NCBI GenBank assembly: GCA_020540725.1
Contig: JAJBSL010000013.1
Span: forward strand, 1 to 64,000
Direction: 5' to 3'
Source of the DNA: Lachnospiraceae bacterium EP-SM-12S-S03
GTDB taxonomy: Bacteria; Bacillota; Clostridia; Lachnospirales; Lachnospiraceae
DNA: 64,000 nt
Part shown: positions 54,428 through 63,991 of the stretch, piece after piece
How positions within the stretch are numbered: the first letter of the stretch is position 1
Layout: every line of letters begins with the position of its first letter
Notes under the pieces: model-generated
What the model was told of the DNA's origin: nothing
Databases searched by the model: none
What the model saw: the letters and a program-made list of their open reading frames with translations, nothing else
Position numbers and translations under genes: made by a program

Positions 54428-55442
54428 CTTCTGTTTCCTCCTCAAACCGAATATTTGCGTATCCCGATTCCGGATGGTAAAGCCAACAGGCCACTTTGTG
54501 TTCTTCTTCGAATTCAAATTGCGGAGGCATTGCTTCCAGACAAGCTTTCATGCAGTATTTACATCTTGCTGCAAACGGACAACCTACCGGTGGATCAATC
54601 AGATCCGGAGGAGTACCTTCGATTGATACTAATTTTTCCTCTTTTCCAAGTTCCAGACTTGGTGCAGCTTTTAAAAGCGACCACGTATATGGATGTTTAT
54701 GACCGAAGAAAATTTCTCTGCTTTTTCCTTCTTCAACAACTTTACCCGAATACATAACTACGATTCGGTCTGCAATGTCTGCCACAACTCCGAGATCATG
54801 TGTGATTAAAATAATCGTTGTTCCAAACTGTTCCTGAATGCTTTTCATAAGCTCGATAATCTGCGCCTGTATCGTAACATCAAGAGCTGTTGTCGGCTCA
54901 TCTGCAATCAGAACTTTCGGATTACCCGATAGTGCAATTGCAATCATTACTCTCTGACGCATGCCTCCAGACAATTCGTGCGGATATTTTTTCATACACA
55001 TTTCTTCATCTGGAATTCCGGCAAGACGAAGCATTGTCATTGCACGTTTTCTTGCTTCTGCCTTATCAATCTTATTATGGTTTCGTATGTTTTCTACAAT
55101 CTGTTTTCCGATATTCATCGTTGGATTTAAAGAAGTGAGTGCATCCTGAAATATCATGGAACACTGAGACCCACGGTAATCACACCATTCTTTTTCCGAT
55201 TGTTCCAATATATTTTTCCCGTCAAATAAAATCTTGCTTCCTTCTTTGATTTCTCCCGGCGGAGTTGGAATCAATCCCATGATCGTCTTGGACGTTACTG
55301 ATTTCCCACATCCGGATTCACCTACGATTGCAAGTGTTTTTCCTCTATTCACATCAAAGGATACTCCTCTTACTGCCTGAACCTCTCCTGCGTAAGTATG
55401 GTAAGATACTCTTAAATTTTCAATTTCTAATATTTTTTCCAA
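54420..55442 (-). CDS. oppD: Dipeptide/oligopeptide ABC transporter ATP-binding protein D
   Basis: A 340-residue ATPase paired with OppF. Walker A GESGCGKSVTSKT, MIFQDALTSLNPT, signature HELSGGMRQRVMIAIAL, Walker B VLIADEPTTALDVT, and the C-terminal cysteine cluster GCPFAARCKYCMKAC. The start is TTG after GGAGG. It follows oppC after 12 bases. Confidence 0.93.
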   Translation of the reverse strand: MEKILEIENLRVSYHTYAGEVQAVRGVSFDVNRGKTLAIVGESGCGKSVTSKTIMGLIPTPPGEIKEGSKILFDGKNILEQSEKEWCDYRGSQCSMIFQDALTSLNPTMNIGKQIVENIRNHNKIDKAEARKRAMTMLRLAGIPDEEMCMKKYPHELSGGMRQRVMIAIALSGNPKVLIADEPTTALDVTIQAQIIELMKSIQEQFGTTIILITHDLGVVADIADRIVVMYSGKVVEEGKSREIFFGHKHPYTWSLLKAAPSLELGKEEKLVSIEGTPPDLIDPPVGCPFAARCKYCMKACLEAMPPQFEFEEEHKVACWLYHPESGYANIRFEEETEDE

Positions 55443-55454
55443 TTTCCCTACCTC

Positions 55455-56378
55455 CTACTTGACCATTTTCGGTTCTAGCGCATTGCGAAGCGCATCTCCG
55501 ATCACATTAAAGCTTAATACTGTAAGGACAATAAATAATCCCGGGAAAATAGCCAATGTGGGCATGTCCATAATATACACCTGCGCTCCTTGAAGCATTG
55601 TTCCCCAGGATGCTTTCGGAAGCTGCACTCCAAGTCCCATAAAGCTTAATGCTGACTCTGTCAAAATCGCTCTTGCCACTGCAAGACTTCCTGCAACAAT
55701 AATAGAAGAAGTCATATTTGGTATGATATGCTTGAAAATAATTTCAAAATGTCCCGCTCCCAAATGCCTGGATGCGATAACAAAGTCTTTTTCCTTTAAA
55801 GACAATGTTTCTGCACGCGTAATCCGGGCAATCTGACACCATTCAAACAATCCAAGAATAATAATCATGGAATATACTTTTGGCGGAAAAAGTGAGTTGA
55901 TTACAACCATAAGCAAAAAACTTGGCACGGACATAAAAATATCTGTAAAACGCATCAGTAACATATCTATCTTTCCACCCATATATCCACTGATCGTTCC
56001 GATTAATGTACCAATCGTTGTCGATAAAAGCATCGATAAAAATCCTACAGAAAGAGAAATTCTTCCTCCATACAATGCGCGCGTGAAATAATCTCTTCCT
56101 AATTCATCTGTACCAAACCAGTGTTTAGAAGACGGCGATAACAATTTCTGCATAACATCCTGTTTATCCGGATCGTACGGTGAAAGTGGGGCAATCACAG
56201 CACTGATCAGAATAAGCAGTAAAATCATCGTACAAATAATTGCAAGTTTATTTTCTTTTAAAGATTGGATCACATCTCCGATCAATCCTCTGCCATATTT
56301 TGCACTGATTTTTTTCTCTTCTTTTTTTACTCGTTGAAAACTATCATTCTGTATTTCATATTCTGTTCTATTATCCAT
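55455..56378 (-). CDS. oppC: Dipeptide/oligopeptide ABC transporter permease C
   Basis: A 307-residue permease with an N-terminal cytoplasmic extension and about six helices. The N-terminal OppC segment (SPYDPDKQDV, HWFGTDELGRDYFTR) and the EAA loop (ASRHLGAGHFEIIFKHIIPN) are complete. It overlaps the end of oppB by eight bases. Confidence 0.93.
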   Translation of the reverse strand: MDNRTEYEIQNDSFQRVKKEEKKISAKYGRGLIGDVIQSLKENKLAIICTMILLLILISAVIAPLSPYDPDKQDVMQKLLSPSSKHWFGTDELGRDYFTRALYGGRISLSVGFLSMLLSTTIGTLIGTISGYMGGKIDMLLMRFTDIFMSVPSFLLMVVINSLFPPKVYSMIIILGLFEWCQIARITRAETLSLKEKDFVIASRHLGAGHFEIIFKHIIPNMTSSIIVAGSLAVARAILTESALSFMGLGVQLPKASWGTMLQGAQVYIMDMPTLAIFPGLFIVLTVLSFNVIGDALRNALEPKMVK

Positions 56379-57336
56379 TTTTTCTACCCATTCCTTGTCT
56401 GATTTTAGGATCTACTACTGCATACAATATATCTGCCAAAAAGTTTCCTAATATCAAAATGATACAGGAGAACATTGTGAATCCCATAATGACCGGATAG
56501 TCTCTAGATGTTACCGCATCCATTGCAAGCCTTCCGATTCCTGGCCATGAAAAAATACTTTCCACAACGAAAGATCCACATACGAGACCTGCAATATTAA
56601 TCCCTGCCAATGTAATAATCGGTAACAGACAATTCTTTAACACATGTCTTCTTAACACTTTTCTCTTATTTGTTCCTTTGGCTATGGCAGTCACTACATA
56701 ATCCTCTTCCAGTTGTGTGATCGTATTGGATCGGATATACCTTGTAAATATTGCAGTATTGTTCAAACTCAACACGATAACCGGAAGTACCATATGCCAA
56801 ACCATATCGCCAAATGTATCTACATTGGTTGTATGCATTCCACCACTTGGGAACCACTGTAACTTTAACGCAAATATGATGATCAATACCATGGACAACC
56901 AAAATTGTGGTATGGATATTCCGAGATAAGACAGAAAACTAATCATATTGTCAGCTAATTTGTTCTTTTTCAAACCAGCCCATAATCCAAGCGGTATAGA
57001 GACAAGCAATGACAGTAATAGCGCCGATCCCATTAGTATCAATGTGGAAGGTAATCTTTCTCCGATCATCTCCGCTACCGGACGATGTTTATAAATAGAT
57101 GTTCCAAAATCTCCTTGCAGTACATGTTTCAACCAGACAATATACTGCTCTGCAACCGTTCCATCCACTCCATATTCTACTCTGATCGCTTGGATTTCAT
57201 CCTCTGTCATTCCCGGCTTGATATAGTTTTGAATGGGGTCTCCCGGCGCTGCCTGTATAATCAGAAAAGAAAAAACACTTACCAGGATTACTACCGGTAT
57301 CAATTGTAAAAAGCGTTTTAAAATATATTCTTTCAC
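56371..57336 (-). CDS. oppB: Dipeptide/oligopeptide ABC transporter permease B
   Basis: A 321-residue permease with six helices. The N-terminus YILKRFLQLIPVVILVSVFSF and the EAA loop (AKGTNKRKVLRRHVLKNCLLPI) are typical of DppB/OppB. The start is GTG at 57336, seven bases after AAGGAG. Separated from oppA by a hairpin that may lower expression of the downstream genes. Confidence 0.93.
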   Translation of the reverse strand: MKEYILKRFLQLIPVVILVSVFSFLIIQAAPGDPIQNYIKPGMTEDEIQAIRVEYGVDGTVAEQYIVWLKHVLQGDFGTSIYKHRPVAEMIGERLPSTLILMGSALLLSLLVSIPLGLWAGLKKNKLADNMISFLSYLGISIPQFWLSMVLIIIFALKLQWFPSGGMHTTNVDTFGDMVWHMVLPVIVLSLNNTAIFTRYIRSNTITQLEEDYVVTAIAKGTNKRKVLRRHVLKNCLLPIITLAGINIAGLVCGSFVVESIFSWPGIGRLAMDAVTSRDYPVIMGFTMFSCIILILGNFLADILYAVVDPKIRQGMGRKNG

Positions 57337-57375
57337 TTTGCATCTCCTTCTATCTGCAAACATTTCAAATTCAGC

Positions 57376-57405
57376 AAAAGACCGTTCACACCCGAACGGT
57401 CTTTT
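57376..57405 (-). terminator. Intercistronic hairpin between oppA and oppB
   Basis: AAAAGACCGTTC (57376-57387) and its complement (57394-57405) form a perfect 12-base stem. On the minus strand it is followed only by the U residues of the stem and then GC, so it probably acts as a partial terminator or 3' stabiliser, giving more binding protein than permease. Confidence 0.6.
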
Positions 57406-57414
57406 TTTGATTTA

Positions 57415-59031
57415 CTATTTCTCCATAGTAATTTTTAAATAATCCTCAAATATCGGTACTCTCTGAATCTCATCAAGTCCTTTGAATTCTTTTCTTGCAA
57501 CCATAACATAGTTTGTATTTGCCATTGGATACATAGAGTAGTCTTCATTCATCTGTACCTGAAGTTCTTTGTAATATTTATCTTTGTCTTCTTCTGTAAG
57601 AGCCTGGGAAGCTTTCTTCCAAAGTTCTTTTGTCTCCGGGCTTACGTAAAATCCGATTTCTAGATTATCGCCTGTCCAGGATGTCAATTTAGAAGCCGGA
57701 TCGGCATTTAACTGATCCATACCGTTAGAAGCAAGATCCCAGGATGTATCTTCCACTGGCGTTCCTGTAAGCCAGGAAGCAAATAATTTCGGGAAGAATG
57801 CCGGCGAGTCTAATCCCTCGATTTCAACATTAACACCAATTTCTTTTAACTGTTGCTGCACGACTTGTGCTGTTTCTTTCATATTTGGTCTGTTTTGGTT
57901 GTAAATATAATGTAATGTTTTTTCAGTTAAACCTGTTTCTTTTGCAAGTTTTTTAGCTTCTTCTATGTCTTGTTTGTAACCTTCCATCTCATCATTATAA
58001 TATAAGTTCTGTGGAGCGCAGAAGTTCTTTGCAGGAAGTGCGAGTTCTTCTGAGCCATATGCTCCTGTAATAATCTCGTCTACATTCAATGCAAGTGCAA
58101 TTGCTTTTCTCGCTTTGATGTCTTTCATGTTCGGGCTTTGGTAGTTATAAGCCATGTAATTTAAGCGCCCCTCCGGAATGTTGTAAACTGTGTAATTGTC
58201 ATCCTTTTTGTATTTCTCTAATTTTGTTGGATTTGTAATACGCATCACAGAAATCTCACCACTCTGAAGTGCTGCTTCCTGAGCACTTTCATCTGTGATT
58301 GTCTTAATAATTACCTGATCAAGACTTGCTTTTCCCCTGTAGTAATCATCATATCTTTCATATACAATACTTTCTCCCTGGTTCCACTCTTTTAATTTGA
58401 ATGGGCCGGACCCGATTCCTGCATTTAAAGCTTCTGTATTTTCAATAATGTGAATATCTCCGCCAAATGCATGCTCTGGGAAAATCTGTAAACGTCCGAA
58501 TTCTGTCTCAAACGCACTATATGGTGCAACCAATGTTAAATTCACTGTCAGATCATCCACTTTTTCTGCCTGCAGATTGTTTCCATCATATTTTACATTA
58601 CTTGCATCTGCTGAGTTGGATGGTTCCTGGATCGCTTTGATTGAGAAGATTACGTCATCTGCTGTAATTGCTTCTCCATCATGCCATGTAAGTCCATCCT
58701 TTAATTTCAACTGATAGTGACATCCATCTTCTGCTGTTGGTTCCAGACTTTCTGCCAGATACCATCTTGTTTCATCCTTATTTACGATAAATAATGGATC
58801 GAAACATGGAGAAAATGCAATCAACTGGTCGTCACTTCCGTATGCATTAAATGGATTGATCCACGTAACTGAATCTGAATTGATCGGTACAATAAATGTT
58901 CCTCCGTCTTCTGTTGTTTCTGCCTTGCTATCGTTTCCTGCACTTTTCTTGTCAGAATTACCGCCACAACCGGCAAGCATTGATACTGCCATTGCTGCCA
59001 CGAGCAATAATGATACCATTTTCTTTTTCAT
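57415..59031 (-). CDS. oppA: Substrate-binding lipoprotein of the peptide-type ABC transporter
   Basis: A 538-residue family-5 solute-binding protein. Signal peptide with lipobox SMLAGCGG (cysteine 22). Family features are LKDGLTWHDGEAITADDVIFSIKAI, given by its borders at about residues 110-135, GSGPFKLKEWNQGESIVYERYDDYYRG near 200-230, and ARKAIALALNVDEI. Related proteins bind dipeptides, oligopeptides, nickel or glutathione; the ligand here is not readable. Its linkage to a C-S lyase and molybdoenzyme favours a sulfur-bearing peptide or amino-acid conjugate. Promoter at 59072-59099; first gene of the long minus-strand operon. Confidence 0.93.
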   Translation of the reverse strand: MKKKMVSLLLVAAMAVSMLAGCGGNSDKKSAGNDSKAETTEDGGTFIVPINSDSVTWINPFNAYGSDDQLIAFSPCFDPLFIVNKDETRWYLAESLEPTAEDGCHYQLKLKDGLTWHDGEAITADDVIFSIKAIQEPSNSADASNVKYDGNNLQAEKVDDLTVNLTLVAPYSAFETEFGRLQIFPEHAFGGDIHIIENTEALNAGIGSGPFKLKEWNQGESIVYERYDDYYRGKASLDQVIIKTITDESAQEAALQSGEISVMRITNPTKLEKYKKDDNYTVYNIPEGRLNYMAYNYQSPNMKDIKARKAIALALNVDEIITGAYGSEELALPAKNFCAPQNLYYNDEMEGYKQDIEEAKKLAKETGLTEKTLHYIYNQNRPNMKETAQVVQQQLKEIGVNVEIEGLDSPAFFPKLFASWLTGTPVEDTSWDLASNGMDQLNADPASKLTSWTGDNLEIGFYVSPETKELWKKASQALTEEDKDKYYKELQVQMNEDYSMYPMANTNYVMVARKEFKGLDEIQRVPIFEDYLKITMEK

Positions 59032-59071
59032 TTTTCCTCTCCTGTGTTCCTTTATAAATTTTCCATAAAAT

Positions 59072-59099
59072 ATTTTAATACATTTCGCACAAATGTCTA
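59072..59099 (-). promoter_or_regulatory. Promoter of the opp/C-S lyase/molybdoenzyme operon
   Basis: TAGACA (59094-59099), a 16-base spacer and TAAAAT (59072-59077) on the minus strand, about 40 bases before oppA. Confidence 0.55.
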
Positions 59100-59154
59100 A
59101 TTGATTTTTCTCATAAATTTATAGGTTATTTCTATTACTCTTTTCAACTGTACA

Positions 59155-59183
59155 TTTACTCACGATTCCATCCGTGTTATACT
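59155..59183 (+). promoter_or_regulatory. Sigma-A promoter of rqcH
   Basis: TTTACT (59155-59160), a 17-base spacer and TATACT (59178-59183) on the plus strand, about 40 bases before the start codon. Confidence 0.55.
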
Positions 59184-59223
59184 ATTAAAGATTTTATTAT
59201 TTAGTAGAAAGAAGGAACGATTT

Positions 59224-60957
59224 ATGGCTTTCGATGGAATTACAATTGCAAATGTTGTTCACGAACTGAACGGCACCATATTAGATGGAAGAATCAACAA
59301 AATCGCACAACCGGAAGCAGATGAACTGCTTCTTACAATAAAAATGCCGCGGGGACAGAAAAGGCTCTATATCTCTGCCAGCGCTTCCCTGCCTCTTATT
59401 TACCTTACAGACGAAAACAAACCAAGTCCTATGACTGCCCCTAATTTCTGTATGCTTTTAAGAAAACATATCAATAATGGACGAATCACGAAGATTTATC
59501 AGCCGAAGCTGGAACGTATCATCTGCTTTGAGATTGAACATCTGGATGAACTTGGTGACTTATGTAAGAAACGATTAATCGTAGAAATCATGGGAAAACA
59601 CAGTAATATCATTTTCTGCAATGATAAGGGAATGATCATCGACAGTATTAAACACGTTTCTTCTCAGATGAGTTCCGTCAGAGAAGTGCTTCCGGGAAGA
59701 GACTATTTCATCCCTGATACAATGGAAAAGCTGGATCCGCTTACTGTTTCAGAAGATGCTTTCATCTCATCTTTGCAAGAGAAACCGGCACATTTATCCA
59801 AAGCCCTTTACACAACATTTACCGGGGTCAGTCCTGTTGTTGCAGAAGAAATCTGCTATTTGTCCGGCATAGAATCCGGAATCACTCCAAAAGATTTATC
59901 CGAAGATATCATGCACCACCTGTTCAACCAGTTTTCTTTGTATTTTGAAAATGTAAAGCAAGGACAATTCGCACCTGCGATTTATTACAATGGGGCGGAG
60001 CCAAAGGAATTCGCAGCCCTTCCACTCTCACATTTTAATTTATATATAAAGAAGGATTTTTCTTCTGTCTCAGAGCTTTTGGAAACCTATTATGCAGAAA
60101 AAAATAATCTGACCCGCATCCGACAGAAGTCCGTAGATCTGCGCCGTGTTGTGCAGACTGCTTTAGAACGTAACCGTAAGAAATATGACTTGCAATTCAA
60201 ACAATTGCGCGATACCGAAAACCGTGAAAAATATAAAGTATACGGAGAACTGATCCATACTTATGGATACGAATTGGAAGAAGGTGCCAAAAAGTTGGAC
60301 GCGCTCAATTACTATACGAATGAGATGATCACTATTCCTCTGGATCCACAGAAAACTGCAATGGAAAATGCGAAAAAGTATTTCGATAAGTATAATAAGC
60401 AAAAGCGTACTTTTGAAGCGTTGAGTGAACTAATTCAAGAAACAAAAGACGAAATCACCTACCTGGAATCCGTCAGCAACTCTCTCGATATCGCTTTGAG
60501 CGAAGATGATTTGATCCAAATCAAAGAGGAACTAACACAGGCGGGATTTATTCGACGAAAATACACAAAGAAAAAGGAGAAAATCATAAGCAAACCATTT
60601 CATTATCTTTCCAGTGACGGTTATCACATGTACGTTGGAAAAAACAACCTACAAAATGAAGAGCTCACCTTCCATTTTGCCGTAGGAAACGACTGGTGGT
60701 TCCATGCCAAAGGTGTTCCGGGTTCTCACGTAATCGTAAAAACAAACGGCGAAGAGCTTCCGGACAGAACTTTTGAAGAAGCCGGCCGCCTTGCCGCCTA
60801 CTATTCCAAAAACCGCGGAGCTGAAAAAGTAGAGATTGACTATGTTGAGAAAAAACATGTGAAAAAACCAAATGGAAGCAAACCTGGATTTGTTGTATAT
60901 TATACAAACTATTCGCTGATGATTGATTCTGATATCAGCGGGTTAAAACAAGTGTAA
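59224..60957 (+). CDS. rqcH: RqcH/NFACT family ribosome quality-control protein
   Basis: A 577-residue protein. The NFACT-N domain starts AFDGITIANVVHEL and includes LLRKHINNGRI; two helix-hairpin-helix segments and a long coiled coil (about 290-430) follow, then NFACT-R with DWWFHAKGVPGSHVIV (about 487-502) and YYTNYSLM near the end. RqcH binds stalled 50S subunits and directs alanine tailing of the nascent chain; older annotations call it fibronectin-binding protein. AAGGAACG precedes the ATG. Single gene between its promoter and a terminator, divergent from oppA. Confidence 0.93.
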   Translation: MAFDGITIANVVHELNGTILDGRINKIAQPEADELLLTIKMPRGQKRLYISASASLPLIYLTDENKPSPMTAPNFCMLLRKHINNGRITKIYQPKLERIICFEIEHLDELGDLCKKRLIVEIMGKHSNIIFCNDKGMIIDSIKHVSSQMSSVREVLPGRDYFIPDTMEKLDPLTVSEDAFISSLQEKPAHLSKALYTTFTGVSPVVAEEICYLSGIESGITPKDLSEDIMHHLFNQFSLYFENVKQGQFAPAIYYNGAEPKEFAALPLSHFNLYIKKDFSSVSELLETYYAEKNNLTRIRQKSVDLRRVVQTALERNRKKYDLQFKQLRDTENREKYKVYGELIHTYGYELEEGAKKLDALNYYTNEMITIPLDPQKTAMENAKKYFDKYNKQKRTFEALSELIQETKDEITYLESVSNSLDIALSEDDLIQIKEELTQAGFIRRKYTKKKEKIISKPFHYLSSDGYHMYVGKNNLQNEELTFHFAVGNDWWFHAKGVPGSHVIVKTNGEELPDRTFEEAGRLAAYYSKNRGAEKVEIDYVEKKHVKKPNGSKPGFVVYYTNYSLMIDSDISGLKQV

Positions 60958-60963
60958 AAAATC

Positions 60964-61006
60964 AAGGTGTAAAGTCTTACTAAGCTGTTAAGACCTTACA
61001 CCTTTT
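60964..61006. terminator. Bidirectional terminator after rqcH
   Basis: AAGGTGTAA-x-GTCTTA and TAAGAC-x-TTACACCTT form a long stem with one internal mismatch. T tracts follow on both strands (TTTTC on plus, TTTTTT on minus), serving rqcH and the converging DUF815 gene. Confidence 0.8.
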
Positions 61007-61051
61007 CATTACATAGAAACTTCCTTTTGAATCCTTGTCACAACTATCTTG

Positions 61052-62341
61052 TCATTCTTTTCCCAACAGATAATCAATAAACTGCTGCGCCGTCCTTCCG
61101 GACAATCCGCCATGGCTTAGTTCCCACTTGTTTGCCTGGAGCAAAAGCTCCTCTTCACACATTTGGATTCCCGCCTTTTTTGCAAGCATTGTTACAATAT
61201 TTTGGAATTCTTTCTTGCTTGGTCCACCGAAGTAAATGGTTACTCCGAACCTTGCAAACAAGGAAAGTTTTTCCTGCACCGTATCATTCGTATGTAACTC
61301 TTCGTCCCGATCACTCTTGTCTCGAAATGTTTCCCGAATAAGATGACGTCTGTTGGAAGTCGCATAAATCAAGACGTTATCCGGCTTTTTCTCCAGCCCG
61401 CCTTCGATCACTGCTTTCAGATATTTATATTCGATTTCAAATTCTTCAAAGGACAAATCGTCCATATAAATGATAAACTTATAATTCCGGTTTTTTACCT
61501 GTGCGATCACATCATGCAAATCCTGAAACTGATGCTTGTACACCTCGATCATACGGAGTCCCCTGTCATAATACTGATTCAAGATCGCTTTGATCGATGT
61601 AGATTTTCCGGTTCCGGCATCTCCAAAAAGTAAGCAGTTATTTGCCTTTTTCCCTGATACAAATGCCTCTGTATTTTCCACCAGCTTTTTCTTGGCCGTT
61701 TCATACCCGACAAGATCCTCCAAATGGACATGTGCCGTTTTTGTAATCGGAATAATCTGCGCCCCCTCTTCTGTATGCTCCACGCGGAACGCTTTGTGAA
61801 GTCCGAACTTTCCAACCCCAAATTCTTGATAGAACTGAGTGATCGTTGTCTTAAATTCCTCTACATCTTTTGTTTCTGCCAACGCTTTCGCCAGTTCACA
61901 AATCCGGTCTCTGATTCTTTGATTGAATACGCTTCCCCGTCCATTTCCGGCAGAATATTCTGTCAAAACGGAAACGCCGTCTGCCGAAAGACTATCAGCC
62001 AGATTTTGAAGATCATAGTCAAACAATTCTTTAAAAATCCGGAAATCATGGGATGCCGCTTTATTAATGCTGCCGTCAGCCTCTCCTACAATTTCACATG
62101 CCGTACTATATGCATTTTCGTCATTTGCGAGAAGAAATGTAAGATATGTATGCCAAAGATTCCCTTCCAGACCATGCCTTGCAGAAAGCTCCAGAATTTC
62201 ATTGACACATTCATACAAAAGCCCTTTCAAATCCTCTCTGTTATAATAATCATTGTCATATTCTTCCATAAGAAACACCATGTTTTTCAATACTTGATCA
62301 TGGTCCATATGTCTGTACACCATCAATTCACTGACTCTCAT
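61052..62341 (-). CDS. DUF815 family AAA-type ATPase
   Basis: A 429-residue protein. The N-terminal 190 residues are helical. The ATPase core has LVGYETAKKKL, Walker A LFGDAGTGKSTSIKA (about 240), Walker B FIIYMDDLSFEEFE, a sensor-1-like IYATSNRRHLI, and the family ending SHGGLSGRTAQQFIDYLL. DUF815 ATPases are cytoplasmic and of unknown role. It starts 27 bases after pheA and is probably cotranscribed; that pairing does not explain its job. Confidence 0.85.
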   Translation of the reverse strand: MRVSELMVYRHMDHDQVLKNMVFLMEEYDNDYYNREDLKGLLYECVNEILELSARHGLEGNLWHTYLTFLLANDENAYSTACEIVGEADGSINKAASHDFRIFKELFDYDLQNLADSLSADGVSVLTEYSAGNGRGSVFNQRIRDRICELAKALAETKDVEEFKTTITQFYQEFGVGKFGLHKAFRVEHTEEGAQIIPITKTAHVHLEDLVGYETAKKKLVENTEAFVSGKKANNCLLFGDAGTGKSTSIKAILNQYYDRGLRMIEVYKHQFQDLHDVIAQVKNRNYKFIIYMDDLSFEEFEIEYKYLKAVIEGGLEKKPDNVLIYATSNRRHLIRETFRDKSDRDEELHTNDTVQEKLSLFARFGVTIYFGGPSKKEFQNIVTMLAKKAGIQMCEEELLLQANKWELSHGGLSGRTAQQFIDYLLGKE

Positions 62342-62368
62342 TCGTTCAACCTTCTTTTTCTTCCCTGC

Positions 62369-63496
62369 TTAATAATTTCCAAGTATCTTCAAATTCCGTG
62401 CTTCTTCCCGCAACCCACGAATGGCATTTTTCACTGCGCCATCAGACATGTTTCCTTCGAAATCAACGAAAAATCGATATTCCCATGGTCGGTCTTCAAT
62501 CGGTCTTGATTCGATTTTTGTCATATTCAGATTATTATAAATAAAATGTGAAAGCAAATGATACAAGGAACCACTCTCATGCGCAACTTCAAAACAGATG
62601 CTTATTTTCTTTGCATCTTTTAAAAATACTTTCTGATTTGTCACAATAATAAACCTTGTAGAATTATTCTCGCTGCTGTTTATTTCTCTTTGAAGGACAT
62701 CCAAACCATAAATCTTTGCAGCATATTCGCTGCAAATTGCAGCTTCCTTACAGTCATTATCTTCTAACACTTTTTTCGCCGCAACTGCTGTATTTGCAAC
62801 ACTGATCTGCTGCCAGCTTCTATGTTCATCCAGGAATCTTGCACTTTGCATCAACCCTTGTGGATGAGAATACACCCGTTCAATCCCCGAAAGTTCGGTT
62901 CCCGGAACCCCAACAAGTGCATGACGGATTGGGATCACCACTTCTCCTACAATATAATTTTCAAACTCTACAAGAAGATCATACACCTGACTTACTGCTC
63001 CGGCAGAAGAATTCTCAATCGGAAGAACTGCAAAGTCCGCCGATCCTTCTTCAATAGCTTCCATGGCATCCCGGAACGTATCTACATGAAATACATTCTG
63101 ATTCTCTCCGAAATACTGCTGAAGCGCCGCCTGACTATATGCCCCTTCTACCCCCTGAAAAACAAGACGGGAATTCTCACTGTCCAGTGTATGTAACTCT
63201 ATAAAAGAGGTTTTGCCAAAAACTCCATGTTTCCCTAAAATCTGATATTGCAATTTTCTGCTCATGGACATGATCTGTTCAAACAGTTCCTTAATTCCTC
63301 TTCTATTGAATTCATTCGATGCTTTTCCCGTAAGAACTGCCAGTTTTTCGTTTTCACGTTCTTTATCGTACACTTTCTTTCCGGTTTTTACTTTATCCGA
63401 ACCAACTTCCGCACAAAGCCGCATTCTCTCTTCATATAATTCCACAATCTGGTTGTCGATGACATCCAGCTTCTCTCTGATATTTTCAAGCGACAT
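62369..63496 (-). CDS. pheA: Bifunctional chorismate mutase/prephenate dehydratase
   Basis: A 375-residue P-protein for phenylalanine synthesis. An AroQ-type chorismate mutase (1-90: IREKLDVIDNQIVELYEERMRL) is fused to prephenate dehydratase (about 107-290: VFQGVEGAYSQAAL, VLPIENSSAGAV and the catalytic NNSTRFIIV) and a C-terminal ACT domain (about 295-370) containing the phenylalanine-binding IESRP. Feedback inhibition by phenylalanine is therefore likely. AAGGAG precedes the ATG. Upstream, a TATAAT sits inside the palindrome TGTATTATAATACA (63534-63547). Confidence 0.95.
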   Translation of the reverse strand: MSLENIREKLDVIDNQIVELYEERMRLCAEVGSDKVKTGKKVYDKERENEKLAVLTGKASNEFNRRGIKELFEQIMSMSRKLQYQILGKHGVFGKTSFIELHTLDSENSRLVFQGVEGAYSQAALQQYFGENQNVFHVDTFRDAMEAIEEGSADFAVLPIENSSAGAVSQVYDLLVEFENYIVGEVVIPIRHALVGVPGTELSGIERVYSHPQGLMQSARFLDEHRSWQQISVANTAVAAKKVLEDNDCKEAAICSEYAAKIYGLDVLQREINSSENNSTRFIIVTNQKVFLKDAKKISICFEVAHESGSLYHLLSHFIYNNLNMTKIESRPIEDRPWEYRFFVDFEGNMSDGAVKNAIRGLREEARNLKILGNY

Positions 63497-63588
63497 ACTA
63501 ACTCACTCCTTCACTCTCTGTAAAAATTCTTTTTGTATTATAATACACTTTTTGTATAAAATCTACGTTTTCATACAATACTTGTAAC

Positions 63589-63972
63589 ATGAAAAACAAA
63601 TTTATCTTATGCGGAACTGTTGGCTGGTGCATGGAAATCATTTTCACTGCCCTTCACTCCTTCCGCCGCAAACAATTCAAATTAATGGGGCAGACTTCCA
63701 TTTGGATGTTCCCGATATATGGTCTGGCAAGCCTTTTTTCACCAGTCAGCAAATTACTCAAATATCAAAATGCATGGATACGAGGATGCATCTACACATG
63801 CTGTATTTTTATCGGTGAATTCCTTACCGGTTCATTATTACGCAAGTATAATATGTGTCCCTGGGATTACAGTGATGCGAGATTTAACATAAACGGATTG
63901 ATCCGTCTGGACTATGCTCCGCTATGGTTTGGTGCCGGTCTTCTATATGAAAAAATTTTAAAAACAAAATAA
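63589..63972 (+). CDS. CmpB-type small membrane protein (putative ABC-transporter type IV family)
   Basis: A 127-residue protein with about four transmembrane helices. The pattern GWCMEIIFTAL, MFPIYGLASLF, RGCIYTCCIFIGEFLTG and the C-terminal CPWDYSDARFNINGLIRLDYAPLWF (about 92-115) match the PF06541 family, called putative ABC-transporter type IV although no ATPase is associated. Function unknown. No strong ribosome binding site; the leader between its start and divergent pheA is about 90 bases. A further gene begins 20 bases downstream. Confidence 0.75.
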   Translation: MKNKFILCGTVGWCMEIIFTALHSFRRKQFKLMGQTSIWMFPIYGLASLFSPVSKLLKYQNAWIRGCIYTCCIFIGEFLTGSLLRKYNMCPWDYSDARFNINGLIRLDYAPLWFGAGLLYEKILKTK

Positions 63973-63991
63973 TGTGAAAAGAGGTTGAAAA

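Noticed and set aside
59224..60957. Fibronectin-binding adhesin
   Set aside because: The name is historical; there is no export signal or anchor, and the NFACT-N/coiled-coil/NFACT-R layout is that of RqcH.
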